In this document: positions 1-8,105 of the stretch, piece after piece
How positions within the stretch are numbered: position 1 is the first letter of the stretch
Layout: each line of letters starts with the position of its first letter
Assembly (NCBI GenBank): GCA_013166775.1
Contig: JABLTJ010000028.1
Location: 1 to 46,671, forward strand
DNA from: Promethearchaeati archaeon
GTDB lineage: Archaea; Asgardarchaeota; Heimdallarchaeia; Heimdallarchaeales; Heimdallarchaeaceae
Length of the DNA: 46,671 nt
Reading direction: 5' to 3'
The notes under the pieces: model-generated
The model's database searches: none
What the model was told of the DNA's origin: nothing
The model's input: the letters and a program-made list of their open reading frames with translations, nothing else
Translations under genes and position numbers: made by a program

Positions 1-123
1 ACAGAGCTTTCAAAGATTAAATACTATTGAGCACTTAAATTGATTGTGTAACATCTTAAATAAACTTGAAAAAACGGTTTGTGGATACTCTTTTTTCTTG
101 TCTTTCTTTATTAATCAATATTC

Positions 124-130
124 TTATAAA
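124..130 (+). promoter_or_regulatory. TATA box of the CBS-domain gene
   Basis: TTATAAA is centred about 25 nt before the ATG at 152 and there is no Shine-Dalgarno sequence between them, so the transcript probably begins at or next to the start codon (leaderless). The preceding 120 nt are AT-rich, and I see no gene in them. Confidence 0.45.
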
Positions 131-151
131 TTTGTAATTTGAGCGCTAGTT

Positions 152-1318
152 ATGAGTGAAGAATATTCATCTATTTTATCTGATTATGAATCTGTAAAAG
201 CTGACGAAAAATTATCCAAAGTTATTAAAGTTCTTAAGAAGAAGCGAGAGATTTTAGTTTTTGATGAAAGAGAGGTTTTCCTTGGTTATCTTACTCAACG
301 CTATCTAACCAGGCAATCCAGAATACAAGCTGATACCAAGGTATCGAATCTCATGAAAAAGGTTACAACAGTGAGTCAAAATAGTTCATTGGATTCAGTT
401 GCTAGTGTAATTTTATCTACTAAAATTCAATCTGCTCCTGTTGAAGAAGACGGAAAAATAATTGGAGTTTTCAAAGACATTGACGTGATTAGATTATCTG
501 CTGAACTCTTTAAGGATCAGAAAGTTAGAGAGGTAATGACTCGAAATCCAATTTGTGTAACCCCTGATACACCAGTTTCAAGGTTAATAGCAATTTCAAG
601 AACCAACAATATTTCCAGAAGTCCAGTAATTGACGAATCAAACAAACTAATTGGAATAGTGAGTCCTCATGATGTTTCCGAATTGTTGCTCACAAAGCTA
701 CCAGGTCAAACTAGAGGTGATAGAGCTGCTGCTCAAATCGATATATTATCCTCACCTGTTAGTGAAATCATGACAAAAAACGTTGTTGTTTGCAAAGGAG
801 ATGAATTAGTCTTAGAAACAATAAGCAAGCTCTATAAAACAGATCATAAAGCTCTTGTTGTTATAGATAACGACAACCACCCTATTGGAATTCTTACAAC
901 AACCGATTTACTTGAAACAGTTAGCAAACCACCTCAGGAAGAAGGATACTATGTTCGAGTAATTGGAGATGTGGATGATGCTGATATGGATTCAGTTATT
1001 GAGATGGGAGTAGATCTTGTAAAGAAATTTGCTAGCGTAATTGGTACATCTGGACTGCTATATATCCACTCAAAAGCTGTCCCCAAGAAGAAATTCAGAG
1101 GTTTTATATTATATCAAATAAGATTGAGGGTTTCAACAGATAAAGGTAATACCTATGTTGCCCATTCTGAAGGTTATGGTGTTTTCAGTGCTTTAGCTGT
1201 TGCAGTAGATAGAATGGAAAGAGAAATTATTACTGAACGCGAACTAGAAATTCAACAAATTCAATCTTCAGAAAGTGAGAGATACATTTTAGAAGATCTA
1301 GAAGAATTGGATCTTTAA
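152..1318 (+). CDS. Four-CBS-domain protein with C-terminal HPF/S30AE-like domain
   Basis: The 388-residue product contains four CBS motifs, at roughly residues 5-55, 64-112, 122-180 and 200-255. Such pairs usually form Bateman modules that bind adenine nucleotides. Residues about 265-350 do not look like CBS. They show a predicted strand-helix-strand-strand-strand-helix order ending in GYGVFSALAVAVDRMEREI, which resembles the S30AE (HPF/RaiA) signature of an acidic strand followed by an AID-like helix. I infer a soluble ribosome-associated or RNA-binding protein gated by nucleotides. The CBS assignment is firm; the HPF-like tail is a pattern match by eye. The gene is monocistronic, with a T-rich stretch after it, and probably leaderless. 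Confidence 0.8.
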   Translation: MSEEYSSILSDYESVKADEKLSKVIKVLKKKREILVFDEREVFLGYLTQRYLTRQSRIQADTKVSNLMKKVTTVSQNSSLDSVASVILSTKIQSAPVEEDGKIIGVFKDIDVIRLSAELFKDQKVREVMTRNPICVTPDTPVSRLIAISRTNNISRSPVIDESNKLIGIVSPHDVSELLLTKLPGQTRGDRAAAQIDILSSPVSEIMTKNVVVCKGDELVLETISKLYKTDHKALVVIDNDNHPIGILTTTDLLETVSKPPQEEGYYVRVIGDVDDADMDSVIEMGVDLVKKFASVIGTSGLLYIHSKAVPKKKFRGFILYQIRLRVSTDKGNTYVAHSEGYGVFSALAVAVDRMEREIITERELEIQQIQSSESERYILEDLEELDL

Positions 1319-1320
1319 TC

Positions 1321-1340
1321 CTCTCTTTTTTCCTTTTTCG
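1321..1340 (+). terminator. T-tract terminator after the CBS gene
   Basis: A pyrimidine stretch with runs of T6 and T5 begins two bases after the stop codon. Archaeal RNA polymerase terminates at such oligo-T tracts without needing a hairpin. Confidence 0.4.
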
Positions 1341-1385
1341 ATTTATTAATTGCATTTCTAAATTTCCGCTGTCATTCCGTTATTC

Positions 1386-1394
1386 TTTTTAATA
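1386..1394 (+). promoter_or_regulatory. TATA box of the FrhB-like gene
   Basis: TTTTTAATA is centred about 25 nt before the ATG at 1415. No ribosome binding site is visible, which fits a leaderless transcript. Confidence 0.35.
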
Positions 1395-1414
1395 CCTCCT
1401 TAAGCTGATTTTTG

Positions 1415-2470
1415 ATGAGTGAAGAACCTACTAGAAAACGAAGACGTAATTTTGCTATGTTAAATAGGGAAGTCATAAAACCTGGTTATTGTGTTTCATG
1501 CGGTGGTTGTGAAGCTGTATGTCCTGTTTATGCTATATCAATGGAACAATTGGTTCCCAAGCTTGTTAGTGGTTGTATTAATTGTGGTGCTTGTATAGAT
1601 ATCTGTTTAAGATACAAACAAAGAGTTGAACAACCAGAATATCCTCAAAATGAAATTGGTGAGATTCTCGAGTTATATACTGGTAGAACAAAACTAGAAG
1701 ATATACATGCAAGATCACAAAATGGAGGAATTGTAACAACTTTATTAGTAACAGCAATGAAGAAGAATGAAATAGATGGTGCAATTGTAACAACACATGT
1801 TAGTGATCTCCTAGGACCAGTACCTACTTTAGCATTGAATGAATTAGAAATTCTGAAAGCAGCAAAATCAAAATACACTCTGAATCCAGTCCTAACAAAA
1901 TTACCTTCCATAAAATTAAGCCATAAAAGCAAGGTAGCTGTTGTAGGGTTACCATGTCATAATGAAACTCTTAGCAATATAATTGAGAAGAAAAACCTAG
2001 GTGCTGATTTTAGACATAAATATACAATTGGATTATTCTGTATGAGTAGCTATGAACCTACTGCTTTTCGTGATATCATTTCCCAAAACCTTGGCCTTAG
2101 TATAGCTAATTTAACAAAAACAGATTGCGCTCGTGGAAAATTCTTCTTTGAATCTCCTGATGGCGTTACAGATATTAAAATCAAGGAATGTGGTGGAGCT
2201 AAAGCTAAAGGTTGTAAATATTGTATGGATTTTGCTGCAGAATTTGCAGATATCTCAATTGGTAATATCGGTGTGGGTGATGATAGTAACATAATCATAG
2301 TTCGAAATAAAGAAGGTAAAGAATTACTTGAACTAGCAATAAAAGATAATTTGCTTGATGTTGAAAAAATCCCAGAAGAAAAATGGCCAGAAAAACTTGC
2401 TGCAGCTATAAAATTATCTAATTCCAAAAGAAAAGGTAATGAATCAGTTCCTCCAATTGAAACTAAATAA
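1415..2470 (+). CDS. FrhB/FdhB-family F420-linked iron-sulfur oxidoreductase subunit
   Basis: Two 4Fe-4S motifs (C26-x2-C29-x2-C32-x3-C36 and C54-x2-C57-x2-C60-x3-C64) precede a FrhB_FdhB N-terminal region (SQNGGIVTTLL, near 101-111) and C-terminal region (VVGLPC at 176-181, and a later CKYCMDF with an ADIS motif). This is the architecture of the F420-reducing hydrogenase beta subunit, FpoF-like and related F420:ferredoxin proteins, which carry electrons between F420, flavin and iron-sulfur centres. No hydrogenase large or small subunit lies nearby, so the electron partner is unknown. ATG 1415 was preferred over the overlapping TTG 1412. The next gene is cofE, which supports an F420 role. Family confident; substrate not. 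Confidence 0.82.
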   Translation: MSEEPTRKRRRNFAMLNREVIKPGYCVSCGGCEAVCPVYAISMEQLVPKLVSGCINCGACIDICLRYKQRVEQPEYPQNEIGEILELYTGRTKLEDIHARSQNGGIVTTLLVTAMKKNEIDGAIVTTHVSDLLGPVPTLALNELEILKAAKSKYTLNPVLTKLPSIKLSHKSKVAVVGLPCHNETLSNIIEKKNLGADFRHKYTIGLFCMSSYEPTAFRDIISQNLGLSIANLTKTDCARGKFFFESPDGVTDIKIKECGGAKAKGCKYCMDFAAEFADISIGNIGVGDDSNIIIVRNKEGKELLELAIKDNLLDVEKIPEEKWPEKLAAAIKLSNSKRKGNESVPPIETK

Positions 2471-2499
2471 TTATATTGTTATCACTTCTGTAAGAAGTG
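2471..2499 (+). promoter_or_regulatory. cofE promoter with inverted-repeat operator
   Basis: TTATATT (2471-2477) is a TATA-like element 32 nt before the cofE ATG. A perfect inverted repeat, CACTTCT-GTA-AGAAGTG (2483-2499), fills the space between it and the expected transcription start near 2499. This is where an archaeal repressor would block polymerase. Alternatively it is a hairpin in a readthrough transcript from the FrhB gene. Confidence 0.4.
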
Positions 2500-2505
2500 T
2501 GAATC

Positions 2506-3255
2506 ATGAACAGTGTAGAATTAATCCCATTAGTTCTTCCCATAATTAATAGTGGGGACGATATCGGTCTGCAGATAATAGATTCGATAAATGAAATAGG
2601 ATACGAAGTTTGTGAGGGGGATATCTTTGTCATAGCCCATACAATTATTTCTAGAGCTGAAGATAGAGAATTTTACATTCCGTCACTATCTCCCTCGCCA
2701 ACTGCTGAAATTATAGCAAGAAAAACTGGCAAGGATGCTTCTTTAGTAGAATTAATCCTAAGGGAAGCATCACAGATTATTAAGGTTCAAAATAATATAA
2801 TTATAACAAAAACAGTTCATGGATGGATATGTGCAAACTCAGCTGTTGATCAGTCAAATGCTCAACCTAACTGTGCTGTTACTCTCCCAATTGATTCTAA
2901 CAAATCCGCAGAAATAATTGGTAAGAAACTGAGTATCCATTTTGATAAAAATATCTCTGTTATAATATCTGATACTCATGGAAGAGCATTACGAAGAGGA
3001 GCTATTAATGTAGCTATTGGGAGTTATAATTTTTCCGTGCTAGATAATGTCGTAGGAAGAGAAGATATTTTTGGTTATGAGTTGAAATCTACAATGATAG
3101 CTCTAGCTGATGAAGTGTGTTCAGCTGCAGAACTTGTAATGGGGCAGGCGGATGAAATGACCCCCGTTATAATAATAAAGGGACTAGAACAAAGATCACC
3201 AGTAAGCAATATTGAGGAATTGCAATTTGATGATGCTAGAAGGTTATTCAAATAA
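2506..3255 (+). CDS. cofE: Coenzyme F420-0:L-glutamate ligase
   Basis: The 249-residue product matches the archaeal CofE family over its full length (about 250 residues): an N-terminal strand-rich stretch followed by GDIFVIAHTIISRAE, then HGWICANSAVDQSN, SDTHGRALRRGAINVAIG and the late DEVCSAAELVMGQ region. CofE is a GTP-dependent cytoplasmic enzyme that adds L-glutamate residues to F420-0, forming the gamma-linked tail of coenzyme F420. It follows the FrhB-like gene by 35 nt, so the two may be co-expressed, although cofE appears to have its own TATA box and operator-like repeat. The F0-forming genes cofG and cofH are about 27 kb downstream. Confidence 0.9.
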   Translation: MNSVELIPLVLPIINSGDDIGLQIIDSINEIGYEVCEGDIFVIAHTIISRAEDREFYIPSLSPSPTAEIIARKTGKDASLVELILREASQIIKVQNNIIITKTVHGWICANSAVDQSNAQPNCAVTLPIDSNKSAEIIGKKLSIHFDKNISVIISDTHGRALRRGAINVAIGSYNFSVLDNVVGREDIFGYELKSTMIALADEVCSAAELVMGQADEMTPVIIIKGLEQRSPVSNIEELQFDDARRLFK

Positions 3256-3269
3256 AACTATCAACAAAC

Positions 3270-3279
3270 TTATTATAAT
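3270..3279 (+). promoter_or_regulatory. TATA box of the TPR-like gene
   Basis: TTATTATAAT ends 33 nt before the ATG at 3313, predicting a start of transcription near 3300 and a very short leader. Confidence 0.35.
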
Positions 3280-3312
3280 CCCAATTTCAATATCAAATAG
3301 TCAACTACTCCA

Positions 3313-4068
3313 ATGTCTGAAGACTTGGAAGGCTGCACAAGGTGTATTCTCTTGTTCAAAGGATTAAAGAAATCTTATGCGGAAAAAGCAAATGAGCATT
3401 TGGGAAAAGCTCGTTTGGCTGCTCAGAAGAAGCAATATAGAGACGCAGCAGAATGTGCAGAAAAAGCAATTGAAGTCTTAAAAGACGATAGCAATAGAAA
3501 ACAGATGGATATAGCTCGAGCTTTATATAATGAGTTTTTGGGTTTGGATTCAATCAAATATGATAAGGCTTTAGAGGCTGCGAATTATTTGGGAAGATCA
3601 GGTGGATATTACCATAGACTTGGAATGGTATCTGAATACCAAAGAGTTTTCGAAAAACAAGCTAAAATCCTCCGGGTTATTGCAAGAACATATATGCTGG
3701 AAAAAAAATTTGTAGATGCAGCTTCCTATTTTGAAAGAGCAGCTATGGCGTACCAACGGCTAAAAAATAAACCAGAAGAACTGGATTGTAAAGCTAAGTC
3801 ATATATTTCTCGAGCTGCTGCAGAAAAAAATATTTCTGGAAGAAAACTGTATCTTAAGAAAGCAGTGGAACTAATAGAAGAAAAAGGATCCGAAGAACCA
3901 ATTATTAAAGCACACCTAGCTTACTATAACGCTCTTTTTGTTGAAGATGAAAAACCTTCTCTCGCGTTAAAATACTATTCCGAAGCTTTACAGAATTATC
4001 AGTTAGCAGGATCAAAAACAAGAATTGAGGAAATAAAAGAAAAGATGCGTATGCTAACTGATAAATAA
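3313..4068 (+). CDS. TPR-like all-helical protein
   Basis: The 251-residue product is soluble and apparently entirely helical. Paired-helix units of the tetratricopeptide type are visible, for example AAECAEKAIEVL near 56-67, FVDAASYFERAAMAYQRL near 135-152 and SLALKYYSEALQNYQLAG near 218-235. The spacing resembles TPR and alpha-SNAP-like scaffolds that bind proteins. There are two Cys near the N-terminus (CTRC) but no complete metal site. No enzyme motif is seen. It stands alone between cofE and membrane cluster 1. A scaffold role is inferred from the fold only. Confidence 0.65.
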   Translation: MSEDLEGCTRCILLFKGLKKSYAEKANEHLGKARLAAQKKQYRDAAECAEKAIEVLKDDSNRKQMDIARALYNEFLGLDSIKYDKALEAANYLGRSGGYYHRLGMVSEYQRVFEKQAKILRVIARTYMLEKKFVDAASYFERAAMAYQRLKNKPEELDCKAKSYISRAAAEKNISGRKLYLKKAVELIEEKGSEEPIIKAHLAYYNALFVEDEKPSLALKYYSEALQNYQLAGSKTRIEEIKEKMRMLTDK

Positions 4069-4122
4069 AATCTGCATTTAGAATATAATTTATTTTCCTT
4101 TTACCCTAGGTCAATAAATAAA

Positions 4123-4132
4123 CATTTAAAAG
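4123..4132 (+). promoter_or_regulatory. TATA box upstream of the small membrane gene
   Basis: CATTTAAAAG lies about 50 nt before the start codon at 4178, leaving a leader of roughly 25 nt that contains a GGAGG ribosome binding site (4167-4170 core). Confidence 0.35.
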
Positions 4133-4177
4133 AATTCAAAAGCTAACGATTGTTAATAGTAGATTGGAGGTTAATGT

Positions 4178-4438
4178 TTGGTAAATATTCTTCAAGCTCT
4201 TAAAGTCTCAATCCTGTTTTTGTTTCTAGGAATAATTCCATTACTAGTATCAGTGCTTTCCATACTTGCTATAAATGCTTTAAGTTTAGATCCTAATGGA
4301 GGATTGAATTTGGGTTTTATTGTATTGGGTGGATCCCCCTATATATGGATAATAGCAACAGCGGGAGGATTTATTATATTCTTTGTAGGGCTATTCAAAG
4401 CAATTGGGGATATTACAGAAGCTGCATTGATTGAGTAA
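4178..4438 (+). CDS. Small two-helix membrane protein
   Basis: The 86-residue hydrophobic protein has two predicted transmembrane segments (about 8-35 and 50-75) joined by a short loop containing Asp, Asn and Gly. The start is TTG, supported by GGAGG about 7 nt upstream; the ATG four bases earlier is out of frame and stops quickly. No family is recognised. A hairpin and T-rich stretch follow, and the next gene has its own TATA box, so it is probably transcribed separately from cluster 1. Confidence 0.6.
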   Translation: MVNILQALKVSILFLFLGIIPLLVSVLSILAINALSLDPNGGLNLGFIVLGGSPYIWIIATAGGFIIFFVGLFKAIGDITEAALIE

Positions 4439-4439
4439 T

Positions 4440-4459
4440 AAATAGAAAAATTTCTATTT
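4440..4459 (+). terminator. Hairpin followed by T-rich stretch
   Basis: AAATAGAAA-AA-TTTCTATTT is a perfect inverted repeat immediately after the stop codon, continuing into TTTATCC and a later T6 run. It could end the small membrane gene transcript. Confidence 0.4.
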
Positions 4460-4546
4460 TTATCCTCATTTTTTAGATAACATGATGTAAATTTCTTGAG
4501 AACACATTTTTCTACCAGATTTTCATGATACCCACAATGATTTTAA

Positions 4547-4557
4547 GTGTATAAAAC
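4547..4557 (+). promoter_or_regulatory. Promoter of membrane cluster 1
   Basis: GTGTATAAAAC is a good TATA box about 70 nt before the ATG at 4623, the first gene of the tightly packed 4623-12569 series. Confidence 0.4.
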
Positions 4558-4622
4558 AAAGAAAACAAAATAAACGACTATTTAACAAAGAAATGGAATA
4601 TCTGTCTTTAGAGTAGTGAAAA

Positions 4623-6338
4623 ATGATTCAATCTTCTCAAGCTAAGGAAAAAAGAGAGTCAACATCCATAATTTTAGCAAGCGAATCATTTTACAAGAAC
4701 ATTCTAAGTTTCTCTACTTTAGCAAAAATTCTTTCTTTAGGTATTCTTGGAATAATTGTTTATTTTCTTTTAACGTATGTCGAGAGATTTGTTAACTCCG
4801 ATTATTTTCCAATTATGATTGTGCTAATCATTGTAATGCAGTTTATTCTTTGGTTATCGGTTGTTTATACTTTCTTTTCCATTACTGCAACAAAATTAGA
4901 ACTTACTGTAGTAAAGAAAGTTTTCACTCTCTTATTAATTATGGGAGCTTTAACAGCATATTTTGCCGTTGTAATAAATAATAAAGCACTTATTTTTGCA
5001 TCAGTTGTTTCAAGTTTTTTGGAGCAGTTTGGAATTGTAACAAATACAATCCCCTATGTTCAATTTAATTTCTATGTCTTTATTATACCAATTCTAGAAG
5101 AAGTAGCAAAAATCTTTCCCATAATCATTCTGTTGGGAAATTATACTCAATTCATATTTGAGAAAGAACGTATTCAAACTAGAGTAACCCCCTCTCTGAG
5201 AACTTTTGTCCTCTATGGCGCATTTTTTGGTGTTTGGTTTGATCTCTTTGAACAGTTTTTCCAATATTCAAATTTATTAACGGATAATGTCTCATCTCAA
5301 TCTATAGTTAATAGCTTGATATATTCTAGAAGTGTATATCCTCTTCATTGTGTTACAACAATGATAGCTTCCTTAGGTTTGGGGATTGTTTTCATTAATA
5401 GGAGAAAATTACGAAAAAGAATTCAAGTTTTCTTATTCAGTACTTTCATACTTTTAGCCGCTTGTCTTCATGGTTTGTGGAATTATTATTCCATTTCTCT
5501 GTTAGATCCTTCAACTCAATTTGCTGCTTTGACAACAATAGGTATCATTTCTATTGGTATTTTTGCTGTCTTCGTGATGTTCTTATTATTGTATAAACCG
5601 AAATTATGTAGTTCGTGCTATACAGAACATGCTTCAGGTAACTGTGTTGAGGTAGATTATAATTTGGAAGAAATTTCAAAAAACCTTTCAAAAAAACGCA
5701 AGATTACTCCCCTCTTACAAAATTCTCACGATATGATTTTATGTTCACAATGCCAAAATAAAACATTTAATGGCTACTTTTGCATGAATTGTTGGTCTTT
5801 TCCAAAACTCCAGTGTAACAACTGTAATCAAGTTTTACCTTCGTATACAAGAATCTGTTGGTCATGTGGTACAGAAGTTCCAACACTTTATGCTAAGATG
5901 ACAACTTCTTCTCCAACGTTTTTTGTTAACTTATCTGTTGGTCTTACAAGAATTCTAGGCGCAGGGATGTTTATTAGTTTCATATTTGCTTTCGCTACAT
6001 TGAGGAAAACCATATTTTCTATAGGGTCTCTATCCTCAATGGGTTATATTATCCTCCTATTAGGGATAATTCTATCACTTTTAGTAACAATAGTTTGGTA
6101 TGCTTACAGAGATAGTAAAGTTAAATCAATGATCAGTTCAATGAACTTAATCTCTATAGCTGCCATCTCTATCATAATTACAGGTTTATATCTTTCTGTT
6201 TTTGCTTTCCTCATGATAATTACTGTTGCACAAATTGTTATGGGTTTTATCGGATTAACTTGTATTTTGTTGATTATTACAGTATCTGTGATTTATCTAT
6301 TGAAAATAGTAAAGGGGGCTAGATTAATTATAATATAG
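4623..6338 (+). CDS. PrsW-like intramembrane protease with zinc-ribbon insert
   Basis: The 571-residue membrane protein has an N-terminal PrsW-like block: E159-E160-x2-K163, an acidic site at E210 (FDLFEQFFQY), H242 (VYPLHCVTTM) and H283-x2-W-N287. These match the conserved positions of PrsW/CPBP-type glutamic intramembrane proteases, which cut membrane-bound regulators. A cytosolic segment follows with zinc-ribbon pairs C329/C332, C374/C377 with C387/C390, and C398/C401 with C412/C415, then about four more transmembrane helices. It is the first gene of cluster 1; the next start is 9 nt after its stop. Protease activity is inferred from the motifs. The zinc-ribbon plus second membrane block is an unusual extension. 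Confidence 0.72.
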   Translation: MIQSSQAKEKRESTSIILASESFYKNILSFSTLAKILSLGILGIIVYFLLTYVERFVNSDYFPIMIVLIIVMQFILWLSVVYTFFSITATKLELTVVKKVFTLLLIMGALTAYFAVVINNKALIFASVVSSFLEQFGIVTNTIPYVQFNFYVFIIPILEEVAKIFPIIILLGNYTQFIFEKERIQTRVTPSLRTFVLYGAFFGVWFDLFEQFFQYSNLLTDNVSSQSIVNSLIYSRSVYPLHCVTTMIASLGLGIVFINRRKLRKRIQVFLFSTFILLAACLHGLWNYYSISLLDPSTQFAALTTIGIISIGIFAVFVMFLLLYKPKLCSSCYTEHASGNCVEVDYNLEEISKNLSKKRKITPLLQNSHDMILCSQCQNKTFNGYFCMNCWSFPKLQCNNCNQVLPSYTRICWSCGTEVPTLYAKMTTSSPTFFVNLSVGLTRILGAGMFISFIFAFATLRKTIFSIGSLSSMGYIILLLGIILSLLVTIVWYAYRDSKVKSMISSMNLISIAAISIIITGLYLSVFAFLMIITVAQIVMGFIGLTCILLIITVSVIYLLKIVKGARLIII

Positions 6339-6346
6339 GTGATTAA

Positions 6347-7342
6347 ATGGAGAGGCATGAATATATACCACCAAAACCTGATAAAGCAAAAGAAGAACCC
6401 CCATTTAAAATAAGTTATAGACAAATGTTATACAGGCTCTTCTTTCCTCATCTTAAGAATAGGGGAAAAAGAGAATATTTCGGAGTTCTTGTCCTTAGAT
6501 CTTCAATATATCTTGCTATAGGTTATGCTCTGTCAATTCTGTTTGGGATAATAGTATATTTCATATCAGAGTTGAGTGAAATATCATATCTAATATGGTC
6601 ACCAGATCAGATTCTGGTTTTACCATTTGCATTGGTTTTCATGGAAGATGCTATGCTTGGTGAAGATACAGCTCTTTCTTTTGTTACATATTATATTGTA
6701 GTAATTATCATACCGTTTTTAGTAGCAGGTGTGATTTCAGGAATTTTCTGGAGAAATGAAGCTAGGGACTTGATACTAAGTTCTTCGATAATAATATTCA
6801 TTCTTTTCATTCTGCTTCATGCTTCTCAAGAATTACTTTTTACATATTTTTCAAATGCTATGTTAGCAGTGCTAACAAGCTTTGTCTATTTTGCATTTGT
6901 AGTGCTGTACGGAGTAACTTTTATGATTTTTAGTGCTGTTGGGGGTTATATCGGTGTCCTATTTGGAAATTTACTAACAAACATTGTGTTTACAAAGAGG
7001 GGTGCTAAAGTAGCCTATTCTCATCTTATCATGCCACAGATGCCTTTAACTGTGAAAACAATTTTCGATTTAGCACCTCCAGTAAAAAAGGAAGATGCTC
7101 GCTACAGTACCATGTCTTTGATCTATTTAAATAGAAGAATCAAAAGAAATTTGCGACTTTCCCGTCTTAAAACTTGCCCTTATTTTGAAGAAAACCAATG
7201 TGCCTATCTTGGATATATAACTTCATCTCACAAATATCAAATATGTGTAACTGATTATTGGACCTTGTGCAAAATATATGCATTTCTTAGTCAGAGCAAG
7301 AAAATAATTGAAGAAACTGAGGAAGGTGAAAAAGTTGGCTAG
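6347..7342 (+). CDS. Multi-pass membrane protein with Cys-rich C-terminal tail
   Basis: The 331-residue protein has a basic cytosolic N-terminus and about five to six transmembrane helices between residues 50 and 215. The soluble tail holds four Cys (C-P-Y-F, N-Q-C-A-Y, Q-I-C-V and T-L-C-K, within about 275-312), spaced like a small metal site. No family is recognised. The start is ATG with GGTGA just upstream; the stop overlaps the start of the DUF4129 gene. Its place between the PrsW-like gene and the DUF4129 gene suggests a structural part of the cluster 1 membrane complex, but no function can be assigned. Confidence 0.6.
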   Translation: MERHEYIPPKPDKAKEEPPFKISYRQMLYRLFFPHLKNRGKREYFGVLVLRSSIYLAIGYALSILFGIIVYFISELSEISYLIWSPDQILVLPFALVFMEDAMLGEDTALSFVTYYIVVIIIPFLVAGVISGIFWRNEARDLILSSSIIIFILFILLHASQELLFTYFSNAMLAVLTSFVYFAFVVLYGVTFMIFSAVGGYIGVLFGNLLTNIVFTKRGAKVAYSHLIMPQMPLTVKTIFDLAPPVKKEDARYSTMSLIYLNRRIKRNLRLSRLKTCPYFEENQCAYLGYITSSHKYQICVTDYWTLCKIYAFLSQSKKIIEETEEGEKVG

Positions 7343-8105
7343 AGGAATCTGGAAATATGTTAATTTCAAGACTCTGATTATTATCATATGTATACTCATA
7401 TTCATTTTAATTAATAGTATACAAGAAGATTATGTTGGTTTGGATGAAGTTTCTGACACTACTTTAATTACAACTAATACGGGAACAACACCTCCAACTC
7501 AACCAACATATCCAACTGATCCAACAGGTCCAAGTTTTCCAACTGATACTTTTAGTCAACCAGAAAACGGAATAGATACAAGTGGAAACCCATTTATTCC
7601 GGCACAGATAATTCCCGCTATAATAGCAGTATTAGTTGGCATCTTGCTTGTAATGCTATTTTTACGTAGAAAAAAAGCAATTTCAGATTATGTATCTCAT
7701 ACTCCTACTTCCCAAGGCGTGCTCAAATCAAGACGAGAAAAATTCAGAACAGAAATTAAAACACTTGTTGAGATACTAAAAGAATACTTGATGCAAGAAA
7801 AGTATAATGAGGGTATAATCTATGGTTTTCATCAACTAGATAAAAACATGAAAAGAATTCTGGGAATACGAAGAGAATCCCATCTTACTCCAAAAGAATT
7901 CTCCAATTCTTTAGATTTACCAGAAATTTTACCTTATTTAGACTTGATTATTGCAACCTTCTATATTGCACGATATAGAAATGAAGAGATGATTTATGAG
8001 AACTTGGAAAGTTTTATAGAAAATCTGCAGAAAATTAAGAACCTCAGTAAAGTAAAAGCAGACATCGAGATTATTGATAGAAAGGTTCAGGGGGATTTTA
8101 ATTGA
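7335..8105 (+). CDS. Membrane protein with P/T-rich loop and DUF4129-type tail
   Basis: Two transmembrane helices flank a short outside loop of about 60 residues rich in Pro and Thr (repeated PT-x-PT). A cytosolic domain of about 130 residues follows, with the DUF4129 pattern: EKYNEGIIYGFHQL, then LTPKEFSNSL, then IIATFYIARYRNEE. DUF4129 is the cytosolic tail found in TgpA-type transglutaminase proteins next to MoxR and DUF58 genes. TTG 7335 was chosen because AGGTGA ends 5 nt before it; it overlaps the previous stop by 8 nt. An in-frame TTG at 7308 lacks such a site. Cluster 2 has a counterpart in which the loop is replaced by over 1000 residues of Ig-like domains. Confidence 0.68.
   Translation: MARGIWKYVNFKTLIIIICILIFILINSIQEDYVGLDEVSDTTLITTNTGTTPPTQPTYPTDPTGPSFPTDTFSQPENGIDTSGNPFIPAQIIPAIIAVLVGILLVMLFLRRKKAISDYVSHTPTSQGVLKSRREKFRTEIKTLVEILKEYLMQEKYNEGIIYGFHQLDKNMKRILGIRRESHLTPKEFSNSLDLPEILPYLDLIIATFYIARYRNEEMIYENLESFIENLQKIKNLSKVKADIEIIDRKVQGDFN

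Noticed and set aside
7480..7560. Possible minisatellite in the P/T-rich loop
   Set aside because: The PT-x-PT units are irregular at the DNA level, so this is a low-complexity linker and not a tandem DNA repeat.
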